From the NCBI GenBank assembly GCA_002315875.1, contig DCIL01000080.1, positions 22,354 through 51,787 of the forward strand: 29,434 nt of DNA, read 5' to 3'. Below the pieces are notes generated by a model. That model saw nothing but the letters and a program-made list of their open reading frames with translations. It was not told where the DNA came from and did no database searches. Both the position numbers and the translations under genes were made by a program. Below are positions 1 through 6,881 of the stretch, piece after piece. This DNA comes from Verrucomicrobia bacterium UBA1727 (GTDB lineage: Bacteria; Verrucomicrobiota; Kiritimatiellia; RFP12; UBA1067). Position 1 is the stretch's first letter, and each line of letters starts with the position of its first letter.

Positions 1-151
1 TGATCGACTTGCCGGAGACGACGTTACCGTCCTTCTCGACTTCGATCTCGGCGTCGAAACGACTGGCGAGCTTCGCGAAGAGCCCCGCAGGACGGACATG
101 CATTCCGTACTTGTTGAGGAGCGTCATCTCTCTCGTAATCTTATCTGCCAT
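1..151 (-). CDS. ptsH: HPr phosphocarrier protein (5' part, runs off the window)
   Basis: The first 50 residues of an HPr-type phosphocarrier are visible; the rest lies before base 1. The segment GMHVRPAG carries the histidine (His18 here) that takes phosphate from PEP via enzyme I in the phosphotransferase system. KSI at residues 48-50 matches the regulatory serine site (Ser46 in the standard protein, Ser49 here, the same +3 offset as the histidine) that HPr kinase modifies. ATG start at 151. AGAAAGG lies upstream as a modest ribosome site. It follows hprK, whose stop is 27 bases upstream, so kinase and substrate are in one operon. Both phosphorylation sites are present, which suggests a working regulatory HPr. 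No enzyme I or enzyme II gene is in the window. Confidence 0.9.
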   Translation of the reverse strand, partial: MADKITREMTLLNKYGMHVRPAGLFAKLASRFDAEIEVEKDGNVVSGKSI

Positions 152-178
152 CCTACTTTACCTTTCTTACTGAAATTA

Positions 179-1156
179 TCAGACCAGTCCCTCGTCCGCC
201 CGCTGCTTGAGACGGTTGGAAAGCACCTCCACCGGATCGCAACCGGACATGATCAGCTTCTGTTGCATCGCCGCGGTCTCCACGAGATTGACGAGGTCGC
301 GTCCCTCACTCACCGGAATGATGATGTTCGGAACCTCCACTTCGAGAATCTTCTTCACCTTGCGAGTCTGACCGATGCGGTCGATTTCGCCGCGGACCTC
401 CGAAAGCCGGCGGAACGTGATGATGAGCTGAAGGTTCTTCTCGCCGCGGACCGCAGTCACGCCGAAGATGGACGGCACATGCATGATGCCGATGCCGCGA
501 ATCTCCATGAAGCCCGCGGTCGAGTCACTCGCGGAACCGTAAAGGACATTGTCACCGACGTCCTTGCGGATGCAGGTGAGGTCGTCGGCGATGAGCGCCG
601 AGCCGCGTTTGATGAGACCGAGCGCGGTCTCGCTCTTGCCGAGCCCGGGATCGCCCTCGAAGAGCACCCCGAGTCCGCAAACCTCGACGAACGTGCCGTA
701 AATCGAGGTCTTGGGCGCCCCGAGCCGCTCCAGCACGAACGCGCAGTGGTGAACGAACACCTTCGTCGAAAGCGACGAGCACATGATCACCGCACCGAGC
801 CGTTCCGCAAGATCGATCTCCTCCGCCGTCGGCTTCTGCGAACTCGTGAAGACGAAGGCGTATGCCCCGTGTTCTACGAGCGAACGCATGCGCTCGACCC
901 TCGCTACCGGCCCGATCGATCTCAAGTACGCCATTTCGGACTTGCCGATGAGCTGAAGCCGCTCGCTGGCGAAATGCTCGAAAAAGCCGGTAAGCGCGAG
1001 GCCGGGACGGTTCACGACCGCCTCCTTGACCTCGCGCCCGAGGTTTTGCTCGCCGGCGACGAGCTTGAGCGAAAGCGTCTTACGACCGGCTTTCAGAAAG
1101 TCGGCCAAAGTAAACGCGGTTCCCCGCTCGCTACCCTTCGTCGGCAGTTTTTCCAT
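179..1156 (-). CDS. hprK: HPr kinase/phosphorylase
   Basis: A 325-residue HPr kinase/phosphorylase, close to the usual 310-330. It phosphorylates and dephosphorylates the regulatory serine of HPr and so couples carbon state to regulation. The N-terminal domain spans about residues 1-140. The C-terminal kinase domain has the P-loop GDPGLGKSE (168-176), the acidic pair in IADDL (189-193) and the second family signature MEIRGIGIMHV (217-227). I chose ATG 1156 because homology begins there; the frame stays open upstream but that stretch overlaps hpf and looks like a shadow. The start is 10 bases after the hpf stop, with little Shine-Dalgarno, so translation is probably coupled. Odd point: just before the P-loop region, where studied enzymes have S-[VM]-H-G, this one reads S-I-Y-G (Tyr153). 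Confidence 0.93.
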   Translation of the reverse strand: MEKLPTKGSERGTAFTLADFLKAGRKTLSLKLVAGEQNLGREVKEAVVNRPGLALTGFFEHFASERLQLIGKSEMAYLRSIGPVARVERMRSLVEHGAYAFVFTSSQKPTAEEIDLAERLGAVIMCSSLSTKVFVHHCAFVLERLGAPKTSIYGTFVEVCGLGVLFEGDPGLGKSETALGLIKRGSALIADDLTCIRKDVGDNVLYGSASDSTAGFMEIRGIGIMHVPSIFGVTAVRGEKNLQLIITFRRLSEVRGEIDRIGQTRKVKKILEVEVPNIIIPVSEGRDLVNLVETAAMQQKLIMSGCDPVEVLSNRLKQRADEGLV

Positions 1157-1166
1157 GACGGAACGA

Positions 1167-1502
1167 TCAGTTCTTGACGGACGCCGCGCGCTGCTCGCGC
1201 ACCTTGCCCTTGCGCGCCTTGGTGCGCATCTTGAGCAGCTGACGCTCGGCACGGGCCGCCGCGGCGTCGATGACCGACTTGCCGCTCTCGGAGAACTCCT
1301 TCGCGCCGACCGCGATCTCGCCGAGACGATTGGCGACGACTTCGGCCATGTACATGTGCTTCTTGACATCGACATCGATGACGAGCTGCACCTTCGTCAC
1401 CTTGGGGAACTTCACCTTGAGCTGCGCCATGCGCTTCTCGGCATACTCCTTGAGCGACTCGATCTTGACGTCGCTGTGTCTCATCGTAATTTCAATGCTC
1501 AT
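1167..1502 (-). CDS. hpf: Ribosome hibernation promoting factor, short form (HPF/RaiA family)
   Basis: A 111-residue member of the sigma-54 modulation / ribosome-associated family. The family binds the 30S decoding region and helps store ribosomes in an inactive state when growth slows. The opening MSIEITMRHSDVK and the beta-alpha-beta-beta-beta-alpha layout (helix about 14-30, strands about 36-60, long basic helix about 67-100) fit the short form; there is no C-terminal dimerisation domain of the long type. ATG 1502 is supported by AAAGGAGA about 8 bases upstream. The gap to lptB is 28 bases. The gene keeps its widespread position after lptB, although the rpoN gene usual there in Proteobacteria is missing. 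Confidence 0.9.
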   Translation of the reverse strand: MSIEITMRHSDVKIESLKEYAEKRMAQLKVKFPKVTKVQLVIDVDVKKHMYMAEVVANRLGEIAVGAKEFSESGKSVIDAAAARAERQLLKMRTKARKGKVREQRAASVKN

Positions 1503-1530
1503 TGCTTTTCTCCTTTCGTTACTGTTATGG

Positions 1531-2310
1531 TTACATCCTGAAATTCTCACCGAGGTACTTCTCGCGCACCTCCGCATCGTTGACGAGCTCGTCGCTCGTA
1601 CCCTCCTTGAGAAGCCGGCCGTTATACACGAGATAGGCGCGGTTGACGACCGAAAGCGTCTCGCGTACGTTGTGGTCGGTGATGATGATTCCAAGTCCGC
1701 TCGCCGCGAGCCGCCGGCAGATATCCTGAATCTCGTTCACCGACAGCGGATCGACGCCGGCGAACGGTTCGTCCAACATGAGGATCGAAGGATTGCGCAC
1801 CAGCGCACGCGCGATCTCGAGCTTGCGGCGCTCGCCACCTGAAAGAGTATAGGCGGGCTGCTTGGCGACCTTCATGAGATCGAAGGGCTCGAGAAGCTCC
1901 TTCGCCCGCGCCGCACGCTGCTTGCGGTTGAGCGGCATCGTCTCGAGAATCGCCATCACGTTGTCCCACACCGAAAGCTTGCGGAAGACGCTCGGCTCCT
2001 GCGCGAGATAGCCGAGACCCTTGCGGGCGCGGATGTACACCGGAAGACGCGTGATGTCCTCACCACGGAACTCCACTCGCCCCTCCTCGGGCTTAACGAG
2101 CCCCACGACCATGTAGAACGTCGTCGTCTTGCCGGCACCGTTGGGACCCAAAATGCCCACGATCTCGCCGCACGAGCAATTGACGCTCATGCCGCTCACT
2201 ACCGTGCGGTCGCCGTAAATCTTCACCAGACCCGTAGCCACCAGGTCAGGCTTTTGGGACGCCTTCTCGGAGGCCATCTCCCGCATCGCATCCATCACCG
2301 GATCGCTCAT
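1531..2310 (-). CDS. lptB: LPS export ABC transporter ATP-binding protein LptB
   Basis: A 259-residue ATPase that, with LptF and LptG, pulls lipopolysaccharide out of the inner membrane and drives it along the LptC-LptA bridge. All ABC motifs are present: Walker A GPNGAGKT (55-62), Q-loop YLAQEPSVFRKL (101-112), signature LSGGE (156-160), Walker B LMLDEP (177-182) and switch histidine H213 in ITDHNVRETL. The stretch EPSVFRKLSVWDNV and the C-terminal ending are typical of LptB rather than of amino-acid importers. The first ~20 residues are a short extra N-terminal extension. ATG 2310 overlaps the lptA stop by 4 bases (ATGA), and CAGGAG lies about 10 bases upstream. lptF and lptG are not in the window. 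Confidence 0.95.
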   Translation of the reverse strand: MSDPVMDAMREMASEKASQKPDLVATGLVKIYGDRTVVSGMSVNCSCGEIVGILGPNGAGKTTTFYMVVGLVKPEEGRVEFRGEDITRLPVYIRARKGLGYLAQEPSVFRKLSVWDNVMAILETMPLNRKQRAARAKELLEPFDLMKVAKQPAYTLSGGERRKLEIARALVRNPSILMLDEPFAGVDPLSVNEIQDICRRLAASGLGIIITDHNVRETLSVVNRAYLVYNGRLLKEGTSDELVNDAEVREKYLGENFRM

Positions 2311-2897
2311 AGCAGCTTACTCCTGTCGCCTTTGTTTTCCTTCATCCGAATATCCGAATCGCCGATCTCCACCTGCTCGGAATCGAGCCAGAAGCGAATC
2401 CTCGCACCGATGATCTCGCTCTGGTCGCGCCCGGTGTCCTTGAGCTGAGCGCGAACGCCCTTCTTCTCGTCCGCAAACATCTCGACCTCGCCCTTGCCGC
2501 GGCGGTAGATCGCCATCGCACATTTTCCGATGCGCGTGTCATTGGTGATCGACACGTTGCCGAGCGCCACCACGCGCGAAACGGCGTTCGAACCCTTCAT
2601 GAACATGTAGAGGCGGTCCGAGCACATCGAATAGTCCTTATCGTACCTCACCACCACGTCGCCCTCGAACATCACCACGCCCTCGTAGCGATCGTAGTCG
2701 CAGCTACGACCCGTCACATGCGCTTCCTTGATCTCGCGCTTCTTGGTCGGAACCTGTTGCGGAGAATCCTTGCCAGGAGAAATCTCAACCCGGTCGGCGT
2801 CCTTCGAAATCGCCTCCGCCGCGACCGCATCGAAATCCTCGCCGGGATCGGTGAGCAGCATGACGGACATAAGCCAGATTGCCGAAAGGATCGTCAT
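2307..2897 (-). CDS. lptA: LptA-like periplasmic LPS bridge protein (OstA-like fold)
   Basis: A 196-residue exported protein with an N-terminal hydrophobic signal (about 1-16). Residues about 50-175 show the repeating short strands of the LptA/OstA beta-jellyroll: VTGRSCDYDRYEGVVMFEGDV, then a second turn around VSRVVALGNVSITN and a third around GARIRFWLDSEQVEIG. In this family the fold forms the periplasmic bridge that carries LPS from LptC to LptD. Placement directly before lptB, with a 4-base stop-start overlap, supports the call. ATG 2897 overlaps the upstream gene by 4 bases, so translation is probably coupled; the upstream sequence is G-rich but not a clear ribosome site. Sequence similarity within this family is low, so the symbol rests on both motif pattern and neighbourhood. 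Confidence 0.8.
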   Translation of the reverse strand: MTILSAIWLMSVMLLTDPGEDFDAVAAEAISKDADRVEISPGKDSPQQVPTKKREIKEAHVTGRSCDYDRYEGVVMFEGDVVVRYDKDYSMCSDRLYMFMKGSNAVSRVVALGNVSITNDTRIGKCAMAIYRRGKGEVEMFADEKKGVRAQLKDTGRDQSEIIGARIRFWLDSEQVEIGDSDIRMKENKGDRSKLL

Positions 2898-3406
2898 GGG
2901 CGCACCCCCCCGAGCTTGAGATCCGTAGAATCAACCTTCGCACTCTTGAAGACCTTCACATACCCCTCTGGCGAAGAGAAGTAGACGTCTTCGCCATCAA
3001 GGACGGTCTTGCCATGCGTGACCCGCGCACGACCTTCCGCCCAGCCGGCCTTGGCGACGCGGTCGACGACACAATGACGCGCGACGATGACGGTGTCGAG
3101 CGAGCCGTCTTTCTTGTACTTTCTCGCGGTCACGCCTTCCGCCCAGACGAGCCCCTCCTTGAGGAAGTACTGCGCCTTGTTCGCGTGGATGATCGACTTC
3201 ACCGAACCGTCAGGGAACGTCTCGATCGGCACCACCACGTCTTCCGCCGGAGTTTCGAGATTCTTAAGGCACGCCTGATAGGCATTCTTGAGCCGATTCG
3301 CCTCAAGAAGAATCGCATCGCGCTTCTGATGCCAAGCGTCCGCCTCGAACGCGAAGGCGCCCGTTGCCGCGGCCAGCGCCGCCAATATCGCAAGCATCAT
3401 CTTCAT
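2894..3406 (-). CDS. Exported LptC/LptA-like protein (probable LPS-bridge partner)
   Basis: A 170-residue protein with a clear signal peptide (MKMMLAILAALAAATGAFA, likely cut near residue 19) and a mature region of short alternating strands: IIHANKAQYFLKEGLVWAEG, then VIVARHCVVDRVAKAGWAEG, then VLDGEDVYFSSPEGYVKVF. This resembles the OstA/LptC fold, and the gene sits where lptC normally lies, just before lptA (4-base ATGA overlap). LptC usually keeps a membrane anchor, whereas this N-terminus looks cleavable. Start choice: ATG 3406 begins one base after the upstream stop. An in-frame TTG at 3415 has AGGAAG 7 bases upstream and would add three residues. Either is possible. Function is inferred from fold pattern and position only. 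Confidence 0.62.
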   Translation of the reverse strand: MKMMLAILAALAAATGAFAFEADAWHQKRDAILLEANRLKNAYQACLKNLETPAEDVVVPIETFPDGSVKSIIHANKAQYFLKEGLVWAEGVTARKYKKDGSLDTVIVARHCVVDRVAKAGWAEGRARVTHGKTVLDGEDVYFSSPEGYVKVFKSAKVDSTDLKLGGVRP

Positions 3407-3407
3407 G

Positions 3408-4484
3408 TCAGTCAAGCATTATCTTCCTGAACGCAGCCACATCCTCCGCCGGAATGCCGCAGCTCTTCACATACGCCTCGATGCGCTCTTGAATCGTCTT
3501 GCCGGGGAAGGTGTTGAGATAATCGAGAAGCCGCTGGATGCGGTCGTACGAGAAGGTCTCGCCGGAATCGCTGAAGACGCTCGCTTCCCAATCGCGCAGC
3601 AGATCGTTCTCGCACACTCCAAGAAGTCCGTTCAGCAGGAACGCGAGCGTACCCGTGCGGTCGCGCCCGCCGGAGCAGTGCATCAGAATCGGATAGTTCG
3701 CCTTGTCGGTGAAGATGGAGAAGATCTTCGCAAACGGTTCGCGGCCGCGCACCTGATTGTCGATGAAGTCGTAGGCGGCGAACGAGACCGTCTTCCACTG
3801 CGCTTCGGGAGCGAGCAGCGAATCATCCATTCCGGCGATCTCGCGAGGAGTGCGCAGCTCCAGATCGGTGCGGATCTTGAAATCGCGCTTGAGCGTGGCG
3901 ATACCGGAGTCGGTGACGCGCTGCGCTCCCATCTTCGTGCGCTGCGTGAAAAGCCCGCCCTCGCTTTTGGAAGAGGACCTGAGACCGGCGGAGCGGAAGA
4001 TCATGTTGTCGCGAACGCGATGGCCGTCATCCGTCAGCCAGCCGCCGCAATCACGGAAATTATGTACGCCGTCCGCCTTCAAAAAGCGCGGCGCATCCGA
4101 CTCGGTGGTGAAACGAACGAGCGCCGAATCGCCCGGCGCGCCCTCGCGCTCGACCTTGACCGTGTAGTTCTGGGAAAGCTCGAGATTCGTAAGCCAGACC
4201 TGAGTGCGGTTGGTGACGGAGAAAACCTCGCGCGCACCGCCCTCGCCGTAATCGACGGTAAGAAGGTAGACCGAATTCGTCCCGCCCGTCCAGGCGACGC
4301 AGAGCGGACGCTGGACGGACCCGACCTTGAGCAGCTTCTCGCGGTCGGCCCGATTGCCCATGCGCATCGCCCGCTCGGCGCGGGACGCAGTAAGGAACGC
4401 CTTCTGGGCGTCTTTCTGCGTAGGCACCACCGCGCGATCGCGCGGCGTGACTATCATCAGCGAGAGAATCAACAGTGCGAACAT
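3408..4484 (-). CDS. Exported tyrosine-phosphatase-family protein
   Basis: A 358-residue protein. A hydrophobic N-terminus (about 1-13) suggests export or anchoring. Residues about 55-128 look like a fibronectin/purple-phosphatase-type beta domain ending in VRFTTESDAPR. The catalytic half has FRDCGGW (143-149), MIFRSAGL (161-168), the general-acid region IRTDLELRTPREI (204-216) and the cysteine-phosphatase loop HCSGGRDRTG (269-278) with Cys270 and Arg276 in the C-x5-R spacing. This is the bacterial Tyr/Ser-phosphatase (Y_phosphatase3) family. It starts at ATG 4484, overlapping the kdsA stop by one base, and is followed by the LptC-like gene. Its substrate is unknown. Its place between kdsA and the lpt genes suggests an envelope role. 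Confidence 0.82.
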   Translation of the reverse strand: MFALLILSLMIVTPRDRAVVPTQKDAQKAFLTASRAERAMRMGNRADREKLLKVGSVQRPLCVAWTGGTNSVYLLTVDYGEGGAREVFSVTNRTQVWLTNLELSQNYTVKVEREGAPGDSALVRFTTESDAPRFLKADGVHNFRDCGGWLTDDGHRVRDNMIFRSAGLRSSSKSEGGLFTQRTKMGAQRVTDSGIATLKRDFKIRTDLELRTPREIAGMDDSLLAPEAQWKTVSFAAYDFIDNQVRGREPFAKIFSIFTDKANYPILMHCSGGRDRTGTLAFLLNGLLGVCENDLLRDWEASVFSDSGETFSYDRIQRLLDYLNTFPGKTIQERIEAYVKSCGIPAEDVAAFRKIMLD

Positions 4485-5302
4485 TACCTGACTTGTGCGT
4501 AAATCGCCGCGAGCGACTTCCAGAGCTTCTCGACCTCGGAGAACTTGATCGCATTCGCCGCGTCGGACTTGGCCACCTTCGGATTCACATGAGTTTCCAT
4601 GAAGACCCCGTCCACCGCTCCGGTCGCCACCGCCGCGCGGGCGAGGAGCGGAGCGTACTTGCCGTCGCCGCCGGAGCCGGTGCCGAGACCGCCGGGACGC
4701 TGCACCGCGTGCGTAGCATCCATCACCACCGGATAACCGAGCTCGCGCATGATCGCAAGCGAACGCATGTCGACGACGAGATTGCGATAGCCGAACGAAC
4801 TGCCGCGCTCGCAGAGGACGATGCGACGATTGCCGGTCGACTCGATCTTGCGCACGACCTGCGCCATGTCTTCGGGCGCCATGAACTGCCCCTTCTTGAC
4901 GTTCACCACCGCACCCGTCTCGCCGGCCGCGACCACGAGATCGGTCTGCCGCGCGAGAAACGCGGGAATCTGCAGGATGTCGCAGACCTCGGCGGCACGC
5001 TTCGCCTGCCAGGGCTCGTGGATGTCGGTAAGGACGGGCACACCGTACGTCTGACGAATCTCTGCGAGAATATCGAGCCCCGTCTCGATTCCAGGACCAC
5101 GGAACGAGTCGACGCTCGTACGGTTCGCCTTGTCGAAACTCGCCTTGAAAACGTATTTCGCGCCCAGTTTCGCCGCGAGCGCGGAAAGCCGCGCGGCAAG
5201 GTCAAGCGCCATCTTGCGCGATTCGATCACGCAAGGCCCGGCGATGAATACGAGACCACCGTCGCCAAAGACAATGCCCTTGTCTACAATTACTTTTTTC
5301 AT
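4484..5302 (-). CDS. kdsA: 3-deoxy-8-phosphooctulonate (Kdo-8-P) synthase
   Basis: A 272-residue enzyme that joins phosphoenolpyruvate and arabinose 5-phosphate to make Kdo 8-phosphate, the first committed step to the Kdo of LPS. Motifs: AGPCVIES (21-28), KASFDKANRTS (53-63), RGPG (68-71), LTDIHEP (91-97), GQFMAPEDM (138-146), DATHAVQ (195-201), METHVNP (235-241). Cys24, with His198, Glu236 and Asp247, matches the metal-dependent class; the metal-free E. coli type has Asn at the Cys position. I chose ATG 5302 (MKKVIV) over an in-frame GTG at 5308, because it lies 8 bases after a perfect TATAAT and has no ribosome site, so the mRNA may be nearly leaderless. It is the first gene of the LPS/hprK operon. 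Confidence 0.95.
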   Translation of the reverse strand: MKKVIVDKGIVFGDGGLVFIAGPCVIESRKMALDLAARLSALAAKLGAKYVFKASFDKANRTSVDSFRGPGIETGLDILAEIRQTYGVPVLTDIHEPWQAKRAAEVCDILQIPAFLARQTDLVVAAGETGAVVNVKKGQFMAPEDMAQVVRKIESTGNRRIVLCERGSSFGYRNLVVDMRSLAIMRELGYPVVMDATHAVQRPGGLGTGSGGDGKYAPLLARAAVATGAVDGVFMETHVNPKVAKSDAANAIKFSEVEKLWKSLAAIYAQVR

Positions 5303-5310
5303 TAGCACGC

Positions 5311-5337
5311 ATTATATCAAAAACGCGTGATAGAGAC
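5311..5337 (-). promoter_or_regulatory. kdsA operon promoter (near-leaderless)
   Basis: On the minus strand: TATAAT at 5316-5311, preceded by TTTGA, and a plausible -35 TTGTCT 17 bases upstream (near 5334-5339). Eight bases separate the -10 box from the kdsA ATG, so the transcript start would fall within about 1-2 bases of the start codon. A 5-base inverted repeat (CACGC/GCGTG, 5306-5310 and 5325-5329) brackets the -10 box and could be an operator, though this is weak. Confidence 0.65.
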
Positions 5338-5359
5338 AACGCAGAAAGCTAACTGTATA

Positions 5360-6220
5360 TTACAGATTCTCGGCGCCTGAACGGACGAAGTCGGCGAGGG
5401 CGTCCTGCCAGCGCGGCGTGCGATAGCCGAGGAGGTTGAGGACGGACTTCTTGAGCGCCGAATTCCGCGGGCGCGGAGCAGGCCGGGGGAATTCCTCGGT
5501 GGTGCAGGGAAGGACCTCGCGCTTAAGACCGAGAAGACGGAAAAGCTCAAGCGTGAGCTCGTACCACGTGCACTGGTCTTCGCAGGTGCCGTGAACTATT
5601 CCGGAGACGTCGGGTTTGGTGAGCAGGAAGCGAATCACGTCCGCCACCGTATCGGTGGACGTAGGATTGCCGCGCTGATCGTTCACCACCTTGAGCGGCG
5701 CACCCTCCTGTCGGCCCAGTTTCGCCATCGTGTGAATGAAGCTCGGACCGCCCTCTCCATAAAGCCAGGCGATGCGGAGGATCACGGAGTTGTCGGGATG
5801 AATCATCTGAATCATCTGCTCGCCCGCGGCCTTTGAGGCGCCGTAGACGGTGCGGGGCCGCGGAATGTCGCTCTCGCTCCACGCCCATGGTTCCTGCGGC
5901 GGCTCTCCGGAAAAGACATAGTCGGTTGAGATCGCAATCAGCCGCGCGCCAGCAAGCTTAGCGGCCATCGCCACGTTGCGCGTGCCTTCCTCGTTGAGCT
6001 TGAAGGCGAGATCGCGCTTGGTCTCGCAGTCATCCACCTTGGTCATCGCCGCGCAGTGGACGATTACATCCGGCTTCGCCTCCAACGTCTTCGCCGTGAA
6101 ATCTCCGTCATCGGTGATGTCCCATTCGGGAAGATCGGCAATCACCAGCTCGTGCTCCGAAAGACGCCGCTGAAGCGTCCGCCCGAGCATTCCCTTTCCT
6201 CCGGTTATCAGAATCTTCAT
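5360..6220 (-). CDS. rfbD: dTDP-4-dehydrorhamnose reductase (RmlD)
   Basis: A 286-residue short-chain-dehydrogenase-like enzyme for the last step of dTDP-L-rhamnose synthesis, using NAD(P)H. It has the nucleotide-binding GGKGMLG (7-13), the active-site STDYVFSG (98-105), and the catalytic Tyr126-x3-Lys130 in YGASKAAGE. The C-terminal WQDALADF motif is typical of RmlD. ATG 6220 has GAGGAT 8 bases upstream. It is the last gene of the galU operon, 10 bases after cdsA. Its pathway partner rfbA is at the far end of the window (28808 onward), in another operon; rfbB and rfbC are not seen. The product would feed O-antigen or other surface rhamnose. Confidence 0.92.
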   Translation of the reverse strand: MKILITGGKGMLGRTLQRRLSEHELVIADLPEWDITDDGDFTAKTLEAKPDVIVHCAAMTKVDDCETKRDLAFKLNEEGTRNVAMAAKLAGARLIAISTDYVFSGEPPQEPWAWSESDIPRPRTVYGASKAAGEQMIQMIHPDNSVILRIAWLYGEGGPSFIHTMAKLGRQEGAPLKVVNDQRGNPTSTDTVADVIRFLLTKPDVSGIVHGTCEDQCTWYELTLELFRLLGLKREVLPCTTEEFPRPAPRPRNSALKKSVLNLLGYRTPRWQDALADFVRSGAENL

Positions 6221-6230
6221 TGCAATATCC

Positions 6231-6881
6231 TCAGATGGTTTCGATCAACAGCGCCAGAATCGCCGGCGCGAACAGGAGCGAATCGAAGGTATCAAGAACA
6301 CCACCCATGCCGGCAGGAAGAAAGGTGGACGAGTCCTTCACCTCGACCCAACGTTTGAACTTGGACTCGACAAGGTCGCCGAAGGTTCCGACCAACGCGG
6401 CGATTATGCCGAAGACAACGGCCTTCCAGCAGGGAAAACGAGTAACGCCGATGAACGCGAGCGAAATCAAGGTCGAGGCGAGCAACGAACCGAAAAGCCC
6501 TTCCCAGCTCTTGTTCGGAGAGATCGTAGGACACAGCTTGTGCCGTCCGAAAGCCATCCCGAGCGCAAAGCCGCCCATATCCGAAAGCTTGACGATGAAG
6601 ATGAGATACAGCATCCAGATCGAACCGCGGGTGAGCGCGATGAACGGCAACGCCGCGAACGGCAACGCAAGCAACACGGACCCGGCGATGAGCCAGGAGA
6701 TGCCACGGACCGAACAAAAGGACACCTTTCGTTTGAGCAACTGGCAGTATTCAACGAGCGCAAAGATGTAGATGAGAGCGAAGGCCGGAGGAAAACACAC
6801 CGGCGGAGCGAAAAGTATCGCCAATACCACAGCGGCGGCGACTGACAAGGCCGAAATCGTTCGTTTGGCAATATGATTCAT
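6231..6881 (-). CDS. cdsA: Phosphatidate cytidylyltransferase (CDP-diglyceride synthase)
   Basis: A 216-residue, multi-spanning membrane enzyme making CDP-diacylglycerol from phosphatidate and CTP, the branch point for all phospholipids. Hydrophobic spans lie around 10-28, 30-45, 61-82, 88-110, 128-146, 152-170 and 201-214. The conserved SPNKSWEG (121-128) is intact, and the family signature covers 173-201 (SKFKR, VKDSS, FLPAGMGGVLDTFDS). The signature is slightly altered: the usual PGHGG reads PAGMGG and DRxDS reads DTFDS. At 216 residues it is short, since typical enzymes have 260-285. ATG 6881 overlaps the kinase stop by one base (TGATG) and has GGAGGAA about 7 bases upstream, so the start is well supported. 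Confidence 0.9.
   Translation of the reverse strand: MNHIAKRTISALSVAAAVVLAILFAPPVCFPPAFALIYIFALVEYCQLLKRKVSFCSVRGISWLIAGSVLLALPFAALPFIALTRGSIWMLYLIFIVKLSDMGGFALGMAFGRHKLCPTISPNKSWEGLFGSLLASTLISLAFIGVTRFPCWKAVVFGIIAALVGTFGDLVESKFKRWVEVKDSSTFLPAGMGGVLDTFDSLLFAPAILALLIETI

Noticed and set aside
1157..1375. A 73-residue N-terminal extension of HPr kinase
   Set aside because: It overlaps hpf in another frame and is Ser/Arg-rich; HprK homology begins at Met 1156.
5306..5329. CACGC/GCGTG inverted repeat around the kdsA -10 box
   Set aside because: Only 5-base arms with a 14-base gap, which can easily arise by chance; noted in the promoter entry but not claimed as an operator.
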